Assembly: GCA_029582165.1 (NCBI GenBank)
Contig: CM055889.1
Location: 28,326,927-28,390,926, forward strand
Source of the DNA: Portulaca oleracea
Lineage: Eukaryota; Streptophyta; Magnoliopsida; Caryophyllales; Portulacaceae
Direction: 5' to 3'
Length of the DNA: 64,000 nucleotides
Shown here: piece after piece, positions 1 through 9,945 of the stretch
How the letters are laid out: each line of letters starts with the position of its first letter
How positions within the stretch are numbered: the first letter of the stretch is position 1
Program-made: the position numbers and the translations under genes
Notes under the pieces: generated by a model
The model's input: the letters and a program-made list of their open reading frames with translations, nothing else
What the model was told of the DNA's origin: nothing
Databases searched by the model: none

Positions 1-20
1 CCAATATATATATATATATA

Positions 21-348
21 GGAAAATTGGATTCTAATATCCCTACTTTCAATTTGTATTCTGGTGGTCCAAAAGAATGAATTGTATTTGAGTGGGACGC
101 CGGCGAGTCGAGTGGCGGTGACTCGGTGGTTTGATGACTTGGCACTATGGACATGTGTTTGACCGCATTGACTTAATTTTGGGTTGCCGCCTCAGCTTAA
201 AAATACTTGCCACCTAATGTTTTCTTTTTTTTTTTTTCATTTTCCCAGCTGAAAATCTCTCTCTTCTTTCCCTTAATTTATTTATGGTAAAAAAAATCCT
301 TCTTTAATTTTTTTTTGTTTCTAAAATGAAACCTTCAATTTTTTTTTA
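21..348 (+). repeat. Left terminal inverted repeat of the Pack-MULE
   Basis: This stretch matches the reverse complement of 1664-2018 nearly end to end. Shared landmarks in order are GGAAAATT, the segment around TTGAGTGGGACGCC, GACTTGGCACTATGG, ATGTGTTTGACCGCATTGAC, TTAAAAATACTTG, and the poly-T/poly-A-rich inner end near CCTTCAATTTTTT. Confidence 0.85.
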
Positions 349-682
349 CCAGCTCCTATTCATCCATCATCATCATCTCTTTCATTTTCATCCCCAAATT
401 CCACTCAATCTCCCTCTTTTTCTTATTCTCTCTTCGATTAATCTCCTCTACACTTCACCTGGATTTCCCAGCTAAACCCTTAACCATCTTCCTCCTACAT
501 TCTTCCCTCATTTAATTTCTCTCACCTACTTTTCCCACCTCCTGCTCACATCCAATTCAATTTCTCTCTCCTGCTCACAGCAATGGCAGAGCAGCCGACA
601 TCTCAAGCTCCAACCTTCTTGCGTAGGCCGCCGACAACTCCATATCCGTCGTCGACACTTGATCCATGCATCTTGTGACAGC

Positions 683-970
683 CATTCCTCTCTCTCCCCC
701 TTCGTCACCGCCGTCCGATGGGCTCCTTACTCCCTCCTCCGCCAAATCAACATCCTCTCCGCCACCGCCGACGACCATCACCTCCTTCTAGCCGCCGGTG
801 ACTGCCAGGGGAGGCTATCACTTCTTGATCTTCGTTCTAGGTGTCCTATTCTCTTATTCGAGACTCCGAGTAAACTCGGAATTCAGGACATCTGCTGGAT
901 CCAGTCCGCCATAGATTCACAGACAATCACCGCCATTCACGGACCTCACCTTTTCTATCTCTCTCTACAG
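683..970 (+). pseudogene. Captured fragment resembling the N-terminal part of WDR11 (WD-repeat protein)
   Basis: The frame open from 659 reads SSLSPFVTAVRWAP, then LLLAAGDCQGRLSLLDLRSR and LGIQDICWIQS, and ends near the phrase TAIHGPHLFYLS. This is the style of the first WD-repeat blades of plant WDR11, a trafficking scaffold. The piece has no credible start of its own and stops matching at about 970, where a different gene fragment begins in another frame. The identification is from recall of the family pattern and not from a search. It is carried inside the MULE and is unlikely to make WDR11 protein. Confidence 0.6.
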
Positions 971-971
971 T

Positions 972-1390
972 GCTACCTTCTGGACTGTTCGGAAGGATGT
1001 CACCAAGTACTCCTCTCTTCTTCGCCAATCTAACGGTACTCTATCCATGATGCTTGAGAATCTTGTTAATGATGAGTTTACTGGGGTTTATCATATTAAT
1101 CTCACGCTTTTGTTGTACAAAGATGAGGAAGGGTTAGCGATTATGGGGACAATTGGGTCTGGGGTCGCAAGTTAGGGTTAGGGTTAAGGATTATGGATTC
1201 TGGTGTAAGTGATGAAAAAGAAGAACCGGCTGATTTGATGATTCCGGTGGCTGATGATGGAGAAAATGGGTTTTGGTTTCGGATTGAGAATGATTTCAAT
1301 TTGGGTTCCAAAAGTCTCACAATTCTTATGAATACTAAGAGAATCATGCTAGAATAGTATGTTTCTTTCCATGGGGATGATGAAAAAAAG
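972..1390 (+). pseudogene. Captured fragment resembling peptide:N-glycanase A (PNGase A-like)
   Basis: Frame from 972 gives FWTVRKDVTKYSSLL, MLENLVNDEFTGVYHINLT and, after a frame change and a stop near 1166-1174, ADLMIPVADDGENGFWF (about 1231-1281) and YVSFHGDDE (about 1357-1383). The order matches plant PNGase A-type amidases, which remove N-glycans from glycopeptides. The match is colinear, with at least two disruptions: the TAG near 1174 and another TAG just before YVSFHG. It is embedded between two WDR11-like pieces, so the MULE carries DNA from two loci. A dead fragment. Confidence 0.65.
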
Positions 1391-1420
1391 TACAGTGTGG
1401 AAAGATGGAGGCTGATTTGA

Positions 1421-1606
1421 ATGGGTCAAATTCGATTGGTGGGTTCGCCGGTGTCGGCTATAATTCCAAATGACCCGGCGAAATGTGTGTTTTCGAATGA
1501 GTGGCGGCACATCTTGTTCATGTCGTTTCCGAGGGAGCTGGTGGTGTTTGATTTGCAGTATGGGACGTCATTGTTTCGAGCCACATTGCCTCGAGGTTTA
1601 TTTTGA
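1421..1606 (+). pseudogene. Second captured WDR11-like fragment
   Basis: A short ORF contains VFSNEWRHILFMSFPREL and VVFDLQYGTSLF, then LPRGLF and a stop. The FPRELVVFDLQY phrase is typical of a more C-terminal WDR11 blade than the piece at 683-970. The two WDR11-like pieces are in order and on one strand, with the PNGase-like piece between them, as if an internal part of captured WDR11 had been replaced. The ATG at 1421 has no special support as a real start. Confidence 0.55.
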
Positions 1607-1663
1607 GAAAGAAGATTTTAATTTTGAGAGAGAAGAAGAAAGGGGACAGATATCGGGGGAATT

Positions 1664-2018
1664 TTGAGAAAAAATTGAAGGTTTTAATTAGATACAAAAA
1701 AAAAAAGATTTAAGAAGTTTTTTTTTTACCACAGATAAATTAAGGGAAAGAAGATAGAGATTTCCAGCTGGGAAACTGAAAAAAGGAAAACATCAAGTGT
1801 CAAGTATTTTTAAGCTGAGGTGGCAACCAAATATTAAGTCAATGCGGTCAAACACATGCCCATAGTGCCAAGTCAGCAAACCACCGAGTCACCACCACTC
1901 AATTCGTTGGCGTCCCACTCAAATATAATTTTTTTTTGGACCATCAGAATACAAATTGAAATTATGGATTATTGTTATCCTATTTACAAAAGTAGGGATT
2001 ATTAGAATCTAATTTTCC
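1664..2018 (-). repeat. Right terminal inverted repeat of the Pack-MULE
   Basis: Reverse-complement partner of 21-348. It carries about 35 bp not present in the left arm near its outer end (around 1968-2002), where part of the terminal motif TAGGGATTATTAGAATC is separated from the rest of the arm. Confidence 0.85.
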
Positions 2019-2053
<35 letters not shown>

Positions 2054-2078
2054 TGGGACTTTGTTATTTCCCCTGTGA

Positions 2079-2159
<81 letters not shown>

Positions 2160-2200
2160 TATTGGGACTTTGTTATTTCTCCTGTGAATTTATTATTATT
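2019..2200. repeat. AT and ATT microsatellites with a flanking duplicated segment
   Basis: An AT run, an ATT run (about 2081-2144) and another AT run. The segment around TTGGGACTTTGTTATTTC followed by CCTGTGAATTTATTATT occurs on both sides of the ATT run (about 2053-2090 and 2161-2200), so the array sits inside a local tandem duplication. Confidence 0.85.
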
Positions 2201-2787
2201 GTTTTATATACAAATTGAAGATGCAGTGTTTGGGACTCTGCTTTTTTAATTCTTTCACAGAATATCATTAAACTTAAAATAAAGGGAGACGATTATTCAC
2301 GGCTCTAGCCACTTATAAATGAGGCCCATCAAATTCATGGGTAAATTTAATTTATTAAAATTTAATATTTTTTATTTAAATTTATCAAAATTTATCAAAA
2401 ATTATTAAAATAAAAAAAATAAAAAAAATTTCATTTTGATATATTGACGTAAATTTGTCAAAAGTTATCAGAATTTACCAAAAATTACCAAAAATTACTA
2501 AAATTTAATTTTTATCAAACTATTTTTTATGTGTGAATTTGAGATGCCCAAGGAACTTGTGATAATATAATAAATTGAGCCACCCAAGCCGCAACGGCTG
2601 AATACCCACGGGCGCCACCTTTCTTTTTCTCTTTTCCCCAGCCTGGCCTCCCAGTCGTCGGAGTCGGTCTCCTAGCCCCTCTAACGGTCATATTTCCATA
2701 TGCAAAAGACGAATTTACCCCGTACAGTCCGTTTCTCCACTTTTTTCCCCCAACAAAACCCTCTCATTATTATTACGGCTGCTTCTT

Positions 2788-2790
<3 letters not shown>
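2201..2790. other. AT-rich intergenic DNA, then promoter-proximal region
   Basis: About 2330-2520 is a degenerate array of AAAATT(T/A)A(C/T)CAA-like words without a clean period. From about 2560 the composition becomes more mixed, which fits the promoter and leader of the gene starting at 2972. I see no ORF worth calling and no clear TATA box that I would commit to. Confidence 0.4.

Positions 2791-2828
<38 letters not shown>
2791..2828 (+). repeat. CT microsatellite in the 5' leader or promoter
   Basis: An uninterrupted CT run about 145 bp upstream of the start codon at 2972. Pyrimidine (CT/GA) tracts are frequent in plant core promoters and 5' leaders, so it may lie in the transcribed leader. 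That role is inferred from position only. Confidence 0.8.
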
Positions 2829-2832
<4 letters not shown>

Positions 2833-2971
2833 CAGATAGTGTAAAAAGCAAATGCAACGTCTCTTTCTCTTTGTTCTGCGTCCGAATCAACGCCATTGAT
2901 AAAGGGCAGTTTGACATTTCCAAGGGAGAGAAAGAGAGGCATTTGCAGATTACAACTCAAAATTTACAAAC

Positions 2972-4603
2972 ATGGGTTGCTTCTCAACATGCTTCGGCAA
3001 TTCGAAACGTCCAAGAAGGTCTTTACGACGACTCATCAAGGCTGGCCCTTCTCTTCTTGATCATGTATGTTCATTAGTCCCACTCAATTTGTTCTTTCTT
3101 CATTTTCTTTTCAGTTTTGTAACAGGAATTAGGTTTTTGCTGTTAAAGTTATCATCTTTATGTTTTTGTGGGGGCAAAAAAACATACAGCTGCAAAAACA
3201 TCAATCCATTGAGGATTTCAAAGTACCGCATTTGCTAGAAGAGGACAAGGTTCAAAACCCCATTGATGACTCTCCCGCATCAAAGTAAGTTTCTCAAAAT
3301 CTTTCCCCTTTTTAGGGGTTTTATTTATTGGTTCGCCTGGGTTTTTCCCAACACGTTGAATTTTTTTATTTTTAAATTTTTCACTCACAGGGCTTTAATT
3401 GAGTTGAATAGTGATGAGAAAAAGGAGAAAGCGAATGTGAGTGAGAGAAAGAAAGTGACTTTTGATTTGAATGTCAAAGTCTATGAGGAGTTGCCTCGAG
3501 AGGAAAAGGAAGAAGCAGGATTATTAGATGGTGATGTAGGTGAAATCAGCGAATTTGAGAGGAAGAAAGAAGAAAATGGTCCAAATGGTTCAGATTCAAG
3601 CACTTGGAGCCTATTCTCATACCCATCAAATCACAGATACCAAAATTGCAGGGACAGTGATGATGAGTTTGATGGGTTAGTATCATCTGATGAGAGCGAA
3701 CTCAATGATTTCACAGATGATGAAGATGATGATTATGATTATGAAGAAGAAGAAGAAGAAGAAGAAGAAGAAGAACAAGTTGATAATGAAGTTAAAAATG
3801 AAAAACCAGTGATGGGTAATCAAGAGCAGTCCTCTGAATCCTTGTTTTCTCTCTCCTTAGAATCCAGGGTGCAGAATGTAGAGGAAAACAAAGAAGTTAA
3901 TAGCCCAATGCCCACAAAAAATCAAACTCCAAATGCCCGGTTTGATAGAAGCAAATATGTTGATTTTGTGCTGAACCCAGTTGAGAATATGAGTCAATGG
4001 AAGGTGATCAAGGCAAAATCAAGGCAGGCAGCCAGGGAAGATAGAGAGGCCAAGGAGAACATTGATGGGGCTGGTTTTGGTGTGAGGAAAGAAGAGAGAG
4101 AAGTTGGGGTGGATACAAGTCTTTCAACATGGCTAGTTGCATCAGAAGCATCAGCAGGTTCAAAAATCAGCTCTGTTTCAGTTGGGAATTCAGGATCAGT
4201 GTCAACCATTAAGTTTGAGGATAGGCCTATCTTGGGGGCATTGACTGTGGATGAAATCAGGCAGTTTTCAGTCAATTCATCTCCACGAAAATCGCCTGGT
4301 TGGAGCCCAGATGATAAACCCATCATTGGTTCTGTCGGAAGTTACTGGAGTCATACTGGACAGAGTGCTAAATCTGGGTCAAGCACCAGAAGCAAGTTTG
4401 CAGAGGTACTTGTATGTTCTGCCTCTTCTCATCAATTTTTAGTGATTATTTTTCAATGATAATTATGATGGGGGTGATTTTGAATGCAGAATGCAAAAGT
4501 GATTTGGAATCCCATACCATTTGAGACAAGGCTGGAGAAAGCACTTGAAGAGGAGGTCGCTGCTGAACATACATTAAACAGTGTGAAATCTGCTCCATTT
4601 TGA
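2972..4603 (+). CDS. Plant-specific protein of unknown function (MGCF- type, acidic)
   Basis: Four exons, 2972-3064, 3190-3284, 3391-4405 and 4490-4603, all with GT-AG introns and compatible phases, give 438 aa. The N-terminus MGCFSTCFGNSKR has Gly2 followed by cysteines and basic residues, which suggests N-myristoylation or palmitoylation and membrane association (inference). Conserved-looking blocks are KKVTFDLNVKVYEELP, FSYPSNHRYQNCRDSDDE, a Glu run encoded by a GAA repeat (3741-3776), YVDFVLNPVENMSQWKVIKA, STWLVASE, FEDRPILGALTVDEIRQFS and PDDKPIIGSVGSYW. I recall these blocks from an uncharacterised plant family that databases sometimes label SETD1B-like for its acidic runs; no SET domain is present. 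Function unknown. The ATG chosen is the first one of the MGCF frame, 21 codons after an unrelated short ORF start. Confidence 0.85.
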
Positions 4604-5535
4604 ACTTTTACCTCCCTTCTTCCCAGGGGGTTTCGTTTGTTTGTTGATATTTAAATGTGACGATGTAACTACTGTGCCATTTATTTATTGTTTATGAGTT
4701 GCAATCAAGTTCTTTCTTGTGGATGAACTTCTTTACATTGTTGTACTAATTGGAAAATTCTTCCTTCTTAAACATGCAAAGCCTTTTTTGGCCACAGCTA
4801 AGCAATCTAGCAGACTGAACTTTATGTTAGCATGGAGGAGGTTAGCATTCAGGGACATGTTAGCTATTTGAGATGGAGGAGATAGCTTGAGATATAATCC
4901 AAGGGCATTGAGGAGGTTAGCATTCATTATAAATGCCATGAAATCCACATAAGTTCCCCATTCAAAGCTGAACATCTGTTCATTTTTGTTGGGCAGTGCA
5001 TCCGAAAGGGGACTATAATTAGCTTTATTGGTTCCAAACTTTTTTGCAACAAAGCCTCACCATCCAAAAGATCCAGTTACAGAAGTAAGATACACTAATG
5101 GATCCTTGAACTAAATTTACGTGCACCGTGAATATATATGTCAATTCAACTAAATCAGGCTCAGACTAAAAAACATCACATGTTGAACCAATCCCTTCTA
5201 AATTGTGTTGAAAATGAGTCCCATATGTGTTAAACAAGGAGAGAGGGAGATAACCCGTATGAAGATGAGGCCTATGGAGAGTTGTTGGAATAAACAACAT
5301 TTCCATTTTCAGCATACATGAATTTTACACCTGTGATGGTACTCCGTACGTCCCTTTATAAATGTCAAAATACCTAATTTTGTAAATCCAATGTTCATTG
5401 AAAATGGAGTAAAAACTTTGTTTAGGATAGGAGTATATACTCTTCCACTAATTTTGATGCAAAGAGACAATAAAGGAGAATTCTAAAAAATAAAATAAAA
5501 CTCAAATTCATTAATTAGGGTTAATTTAGGTATTT
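4604..5535. other. 3' flank and intergenic DNA, with a possible MITE scrap
   Basis: The first 100-200 bp are probably 3' UTR. Around 4843-4925 a short phrase, GAGGAGGTTAGCATTCA, occurs twice. At 5340-5475 a segment beginning GTACTCCGTACGTCCC resembles the end of a Stowaway-type MITE, with a weak opposite end near GAGACAATAAAGGAG, but I cannot define it. No gene seen. Confidence 0.35.
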
Positions 5536-5539
5536 TTAG

Positions 5540-7725
5540 TTATTGGAAGTGTAACAGCTGCCACCAGCCGCGCCACCCCGACCCACCACTGCACCCCCGA
5601 TGAACTCTCGCTGCTCTGGCGACCTCCATCGACTGCCGACGACCTCCGGCGAGCCGGCCCAACTCCGGTGAAGCCTTGTTTTTCCCCGTCCGCTCTCGCT
5701 GATATCGCCGTGCCGCCTCGTCACCGCCAACACCCGACGCGGTGTCCTCGACCACCATCCCGACGCACTGGTCGTCGCTCCACCAGCTAGCCTCCCCCTT
5801 TGATTGTATAGATCCTGTAAACCCACTCTTTTATTATTGTGTGTTATTATCATTATCTTGGTTGTGTTTTTTGTGTTTGTAGGATGTTAAATCTGTGGTT
5901 TTAAAGTATAAAGTTCGGTTGTAGGGTTCGTTGGTGTTATATTCAAATGAATTGATAGTTTTGGTTGATTTTGTATAGTTATCTTAGGATATTATGGTTA
6001 TTATTGTTTTTCCATGCTAAATACTAATATTAGTGAGTTTAATTGCGTCATAAAGTATTAATTGGGATTAGGTACTTAATCTCGCTATTTAATTTACTAT
6101 CAAAACATTTTTCATAATTTAAAGTGTGGGGTTTGATGTATTCTATGTATATATTTGGTGTAGTTACATCAATTACCTAACTTATGTAAAAGTTTCATTA
6201 AAATGTTCTAATATTGGTCTTTACAATCCTTGTTGTGTACTATTAACAATATGTGTAGTTTTGATATTAAAGGTTGGTCTTTTATTGTATTGATTAGTTT
6301 TAATAAGTAAAATTTGTACCTTTTGAGTGAAAGTAATGATCTTGGGAGTATTGTATTTTTTTGTAGCTCCGATGAGTAAAAATGGTCGTTGTGTGAGGTT
6401 ATGGAGTAGTCTAATGTGTGTGGTTATGAGTTGGGATGTCAAGATTTAAGTCTCGGGTTGGATGGTTAGAGTTCAGGTTAACTATGCAAGCTAAAACAAA
6501 TCGGGTTCGACTAATTTGTTACGTGATGTTTGAACTTTCACTGTTAATTGTGTAGTGAGTTTTTAATCAAAATCCTTGGCTTGGACATAACTTTATGAGT
6601 TTGCTTTAATAGAAATTTTGCGGATCAAGTGTTTGAGGTGTATAGCCCGAGTTATGGAATGTTAAACAAGAACGTGTCAAAACCCATGCCTACCTGTTGT
6701 GTGTTGTTTTTAGACTCTTTGGAGTGACAGTTAGGTTTTGTGATCAACATAAAAGTCGTAGTAGATTTCCTGGGGTTTCCAGAAAGTTAAAAACTAAGTC
6801 CACAGGATGTCTTGAAGTCAAGTTATTACCTTTACAACAGAGCGGTAGAAATATGTCATGTTTCCTTTCTTACCTAGATAGGTTTGTTTTTTATGTAAAA
6901 TAATTATGGAAATGTCATGTGGTTATGTTTGATAAATTTTGGGGGCCCTTAAACATATTTATGGTTTGGTAGGGAAAGAAGCTGCATATACTAACTTCGT
7001 TAGGTTGTATTAATTTTAGAATTATTATTCCAATTATAGGTTCGGGTTAGACGACTCGTTAGTGAGCTCAAGTGTGTCTTTCTTGAAGAGAAGAGAAGAC
7101 CTACAGGTAATGTTTATGCCCTAACATTCCCTCAGATGTCCTTAAACTGTTTTGTGATTTTTCCTGCTTTATGAGGCATGGATCCTGTAAGGGGATTTTG
7201 TTGTATAATTTGGTCGTCTGTTTTAACTGTTGGAAATGTCGTGATCTGCCTTAGCTGTTGGAAAATGTTGTGATCTAGTTTCATTGCTGGAGATGTCGTG
7301 ATCCATCTTAGAGAAAGACTGGTTGTGGTTAGGACTTGGGAAAACTGGGGTGGGTTCTGTTTGAATGTTGATGACTGATAACTCATAAGACATTAATATC
7401 CAAAGCGATACATTAATAAGTGGGTAAATTATGTTACTTCTCTAAGGCAAGGTGTGCACACATGGTGGAACCGTCTGAGGATCTAGTATCTTGTTCTGTG
7501 TCTGGGATTGGCCATCCGAATTCGGGACCATCTGGAGACTTATGTCTCATCCCTTGTCTGAACCGAGGCCGTGTGGAGACTTATGTCTCGTCCCTTGTCT
7601 GAACCGGGACCGTCTGGAGACCTGATGTCTCGTCCCTTGTCTTGAACCGGGACCGTCTGGAGACTCAATGTCTCGTCCCTTGTCTGAATTCTGATTCTAA
7701 TAGCAGAGACCTCTGAATGGTCACC
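5540..7725 (+). mobile_element. Decayed long LTR, same family as the solo LTR at 29807-33413
   Basis: A GC-rich, Pro/Arg-like block at 5555-5800 is followed by a long AT-rich stretch and then by the phrase GGTAATGTTTATGCCCTAA at 7105. The same layout and the near-identical phrase GGTAATGTCTATGCCCTAA (32438) occur inside the complete solo LTR downstream. Outer ends are missing: there is no TG start, and the 3' end is replaced at about 7726 by unrelated repeat DNA. The small ORFs in the GC-rich block are not taken as genes. Confidence 0.5.
7524..7691 (+). repeat. Four-unit minisatellite, 41-43 bp period
   Basis: Each unit carries a GGGACCGTCTGGAGAC-like core, then TGTCTCGTCCCTTGTC and TGAACC. 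Units start near 7524, 7565, 7606 and 7649 and differ by a few substitutions and 1-2 bp indels. It lies in the 3' part of the decayed LTR, so it probably arose by local slippage within it. Confidence 0.85.
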
Positions 7726-8445
7726 CGCTATAGACACCGGGATTTTGACGCATAAAATAATATTAAAAATAAGAGTGGAAGAAATACAAGCAGCTCGATA
7801 AATACATGCATTTACATGTATTTTGTTCACCTAAATTCACATACATGATCACATGTGATTCTTCCTAGCTATATGTACATTTTTTATATAAGAATGGAGC
7901 CATGCAAACCCTAAGAGCAAGCGTCAGAGGTCGCAAGATCGAATCCTTACAAAAGCACTCTCAAGAGCTAAATAATGTATGCTCTCTCCGTCTAGTATGA
8001 ACAACATGTTCGCTAGGCAATCCACCTTCACATTATCATTGTCCATGCATGCATGGACGAGGAGAATACATTCCCCTAGCTTGGTGGCCGGTCGGCCTTG
8101 GAGGCTCCGCCCACACGTGGCCAATTGACCACGTGCCACCGTCCACAGTAGCTTTTCCCCCTAGCTGCCTGGTGTTCTATGCCAGTCCGGAGTCTACGAG
8201 TGAATGCATGCATGTGTATGAATCTCTACTCCCTCCTCCTCCTATAAATATCACCCTCCTCTCAAAGCTAAAGGCACTTCACCTCATTCTCATTCACTCA
8301 CTAACTCACTTTCTAATTCATTCTCTCATCTCTCAATTCTCTCTAATCTCTTATAAACTCTCTCTACTTCTTCTTATACTTGTATACTATATCCTTCCTA
8401 CATTCTTATATCCCTAATCCATTATTGAAATTCCTTAAAAACATA
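7726..8445 (+). repeat. Dispersed LTR-like repeat, inverted copy at 43985-44812
   Basis: Starting with GACACCGGGATTTTGACGC, this block matches the reverse complement of 43985-44812 over hundreds of bases. Shared landmarks are TACATGTATTTTGTTCACCT, GTCCATGCATGCATGGAC, CAATTGACCACGTG and the promoter-like CTATAAATATCACC followed by a CT-rich, leader-like stretch. A TATA box followed by a pyrimidine-rich leader suggests an LTR U3/R region, probably of a Tat/Ogre-like gypsy element. Ends are not clean enough to prove this. Confidence 0.6.
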
Positions 8446-8449
8446 GTCA

Positions 8450-9945
8450 TAAAAAGCACTTATCACCCCTCCTCAGTGTCGTCACCTCCATTTTTTCATC
8501 ATCCTCCATCTATACGTCCTCTCCTGCATTAACCCCCGCACCTTGCTCCGTCTCACCCATTGGTGCATTTTCCTCATCTAGCTCCATCCTCGCCATGCTC
8601 TCTATTCACTGTTGAATCACTCCTCCCTTCGTTGCTGACACCCATTGTCTTCTTCCCAGCAACTGAACGTTTCTTCCTGCACCATCCCCTAACAACTGAT
8701 CATCCTCCTGCCTCGGTCTCCTTCTAGGATTAGTTGCTCATTGGGGTTATTGTGGCGACAGTAATACTTGGGGTCGGCCCGCCCCTCGGGCTTCTTCCTC
8801 TCCAACTTCAAAGTATTTTGGATAATGCAGTCCTTCTTCGGTGCTCAACGGGTGCTGCCGCCTCCCCATACTCAGGCTTGTCGTCAAATACCCTCGCTTG
8901 ATTGGAAAAGCACGCACTTTTCCTGTATAGAGAGGACCATCCCCCATAATGATGCGGGGTCCCATGGATTCGGCTTCCCTAATTCGCTGCTTCACCTTAA
9001 CCCTCGCCTCAATCTCCTCCTTCGCACACTCAAACGAATGGTGCCCTATTCGCCCAGATCGCTTGCAAAAGATAAAGACGTTTTCATATCTAAACGTCAC
9101 CCAAAAGGCATGCCCTAACTCATCTATGGCATACACCTCAGCAAGCAAGGGTTTGGCCAAACTAACTCGAACTAGCACCCGGGTATTGTTCATGGAGAAA
9201 TCAGCAACGCCATCAATATCAACATCGATCACTTCACCTACGAGCCTCATTAGCCTTATTGCCACACTTGCCCATCGTTGTCTAAAGGGAAGACCCTCCA
9301 GTGGCACCCATAAGCATTCACAATCGAATCGTACCTCCGCTGGTGTCATGTCAGCGGTAATCTTCTTTAACACAAAGAGAGAACCATCAAAATTAGTTGT
9401 GCTTTGCGCCATCATGTCGAGATAATCCTCTGGGTGGCGGAACCAAAACGAAAACTGGCGCTCCCCCACCTTTCGAACTTCCACCGCTCGTCTATTCCTC
9501 CAATAGGTATCCACCAACCTTTTCAGAAACTCCTCATCATGTTCCCTGCTATCCGTCACAAACCCTATGAATGTGTTGTCGAATCTGATTTTTGCAGAGA
9601 GTGGAGGGGGGCTCAAGTCGACAGAGGCCCCCATCCTCGGCACACCAGAGAAAGAGTTAGTAGAACGATTGCCTGCCCCACTCGCCATAAACTGTGATTT
9701 CTCTTCCGGAACACTAGAGTAACAAGAATACAATTTTTTTTCAGTGGTGAACCCTCCCTTAGAAGAGAGACCCTATAACCTCTTTTACTAAAAAACTGCC
9801 CGTTCTTAGCCCCCCCCTCTTTCCTTTCATGAGCAAACCATGTGTATTCTGCTTCCCTACCCTTCAGTTTGCTCCTCCTTTTAAAGGGAGGTACATATAA
9901 GGGTACCTCTGACTTTTCCTCCCTGTGCAATCTGACCCTTTCCAT
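8450..9945 (-). pseudogene. LINE (L1-type) ORF1 relic: DUF4283 plus damaged zinc knuckle
   Basis: The main open frame (9733-8747, 328 codons) contains KIRFDNTFIGFV, VRKVGERQFSFWFRHPED, LKKITADMTPAEVRF, CLWVPLEGLPFRQRW, VDIDGVADF and VRVSLAKPL, the pattern of DUF4283 in plant L1 ORF1 proteins. It is followed by a CCHC knuckle, FCKRSGRIGHHSFEC, in which the second zinc-binding cysteine is Ser. The upstream part (9945-9613; VPLYVPPFKRRSKLKGREA) is in another frame, so the gene is frameshifted near 9735. No endonuclease or RT follows on this side: the downstream sequence runs into the repeat ending at 8445. An RNA-binding retroelement protein when intact; dead here. Confidence 0.75.

Larger units (their letters stand above)
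21..2018. mobile_element. Pack-MULE: Mutator-like element carrying host gene fragments
   Basis: The two ends are long inverted copies of each other (about 330 bp), starting GGAAAATT and ending AATTTTCC. Between them lie about 1.3 kb with no transposase but with stretches resembling two unrelated plant genes. Long terminal inverted repeats plus captured exonic DNA is the definition of a Pack-MULE. The 9-bp target duplication expected for Mutator cannot be fixed because both flanks are AT dinucleotide runs. The element is non-autonomous and would need a MULE transposase supplied from elsewhere. Arm divergence is visible (substitutions, and an extra stretch of about 35 bp in the right arm), so it is not a very recent insertion. 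Confidence 0.8.

Noticed and set aside
1421..1667. Independent small gene at the right side of the MULE
   Set aside because: The text matches an internal piece of a WD-repeat protein with no domain-level start or end; it is better explained as captured cargo.
2330..2520. Possible satellite of AAAATTACCAA-type words
   Set aside because: No consistent period; best regarded as AT-rich low-complexity DNA.
5536..5853. Minus-strand ORFs (72-105 codons) in the GC-rich block
   Set aside because: Arg/Gly-rich low-complexity text inside a decayed LTR, with similar shadow frames in the related LTR at 30479-30725. No family match.
7524..7691. Regular repeats that might be read as a CRISPR-like array
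   Set aside because: Units are contiguous, without unique spacers, and lie in plant LTR DNA; this is a minisatellite.
8049..8417. 122-codon plus-strand ORF
   Set aside because: It crosses a TATA-like box and a CT-rich leader of a dispersed repeat and has no recognisable domain. The inverted copy at 44 kb does not preserve it.
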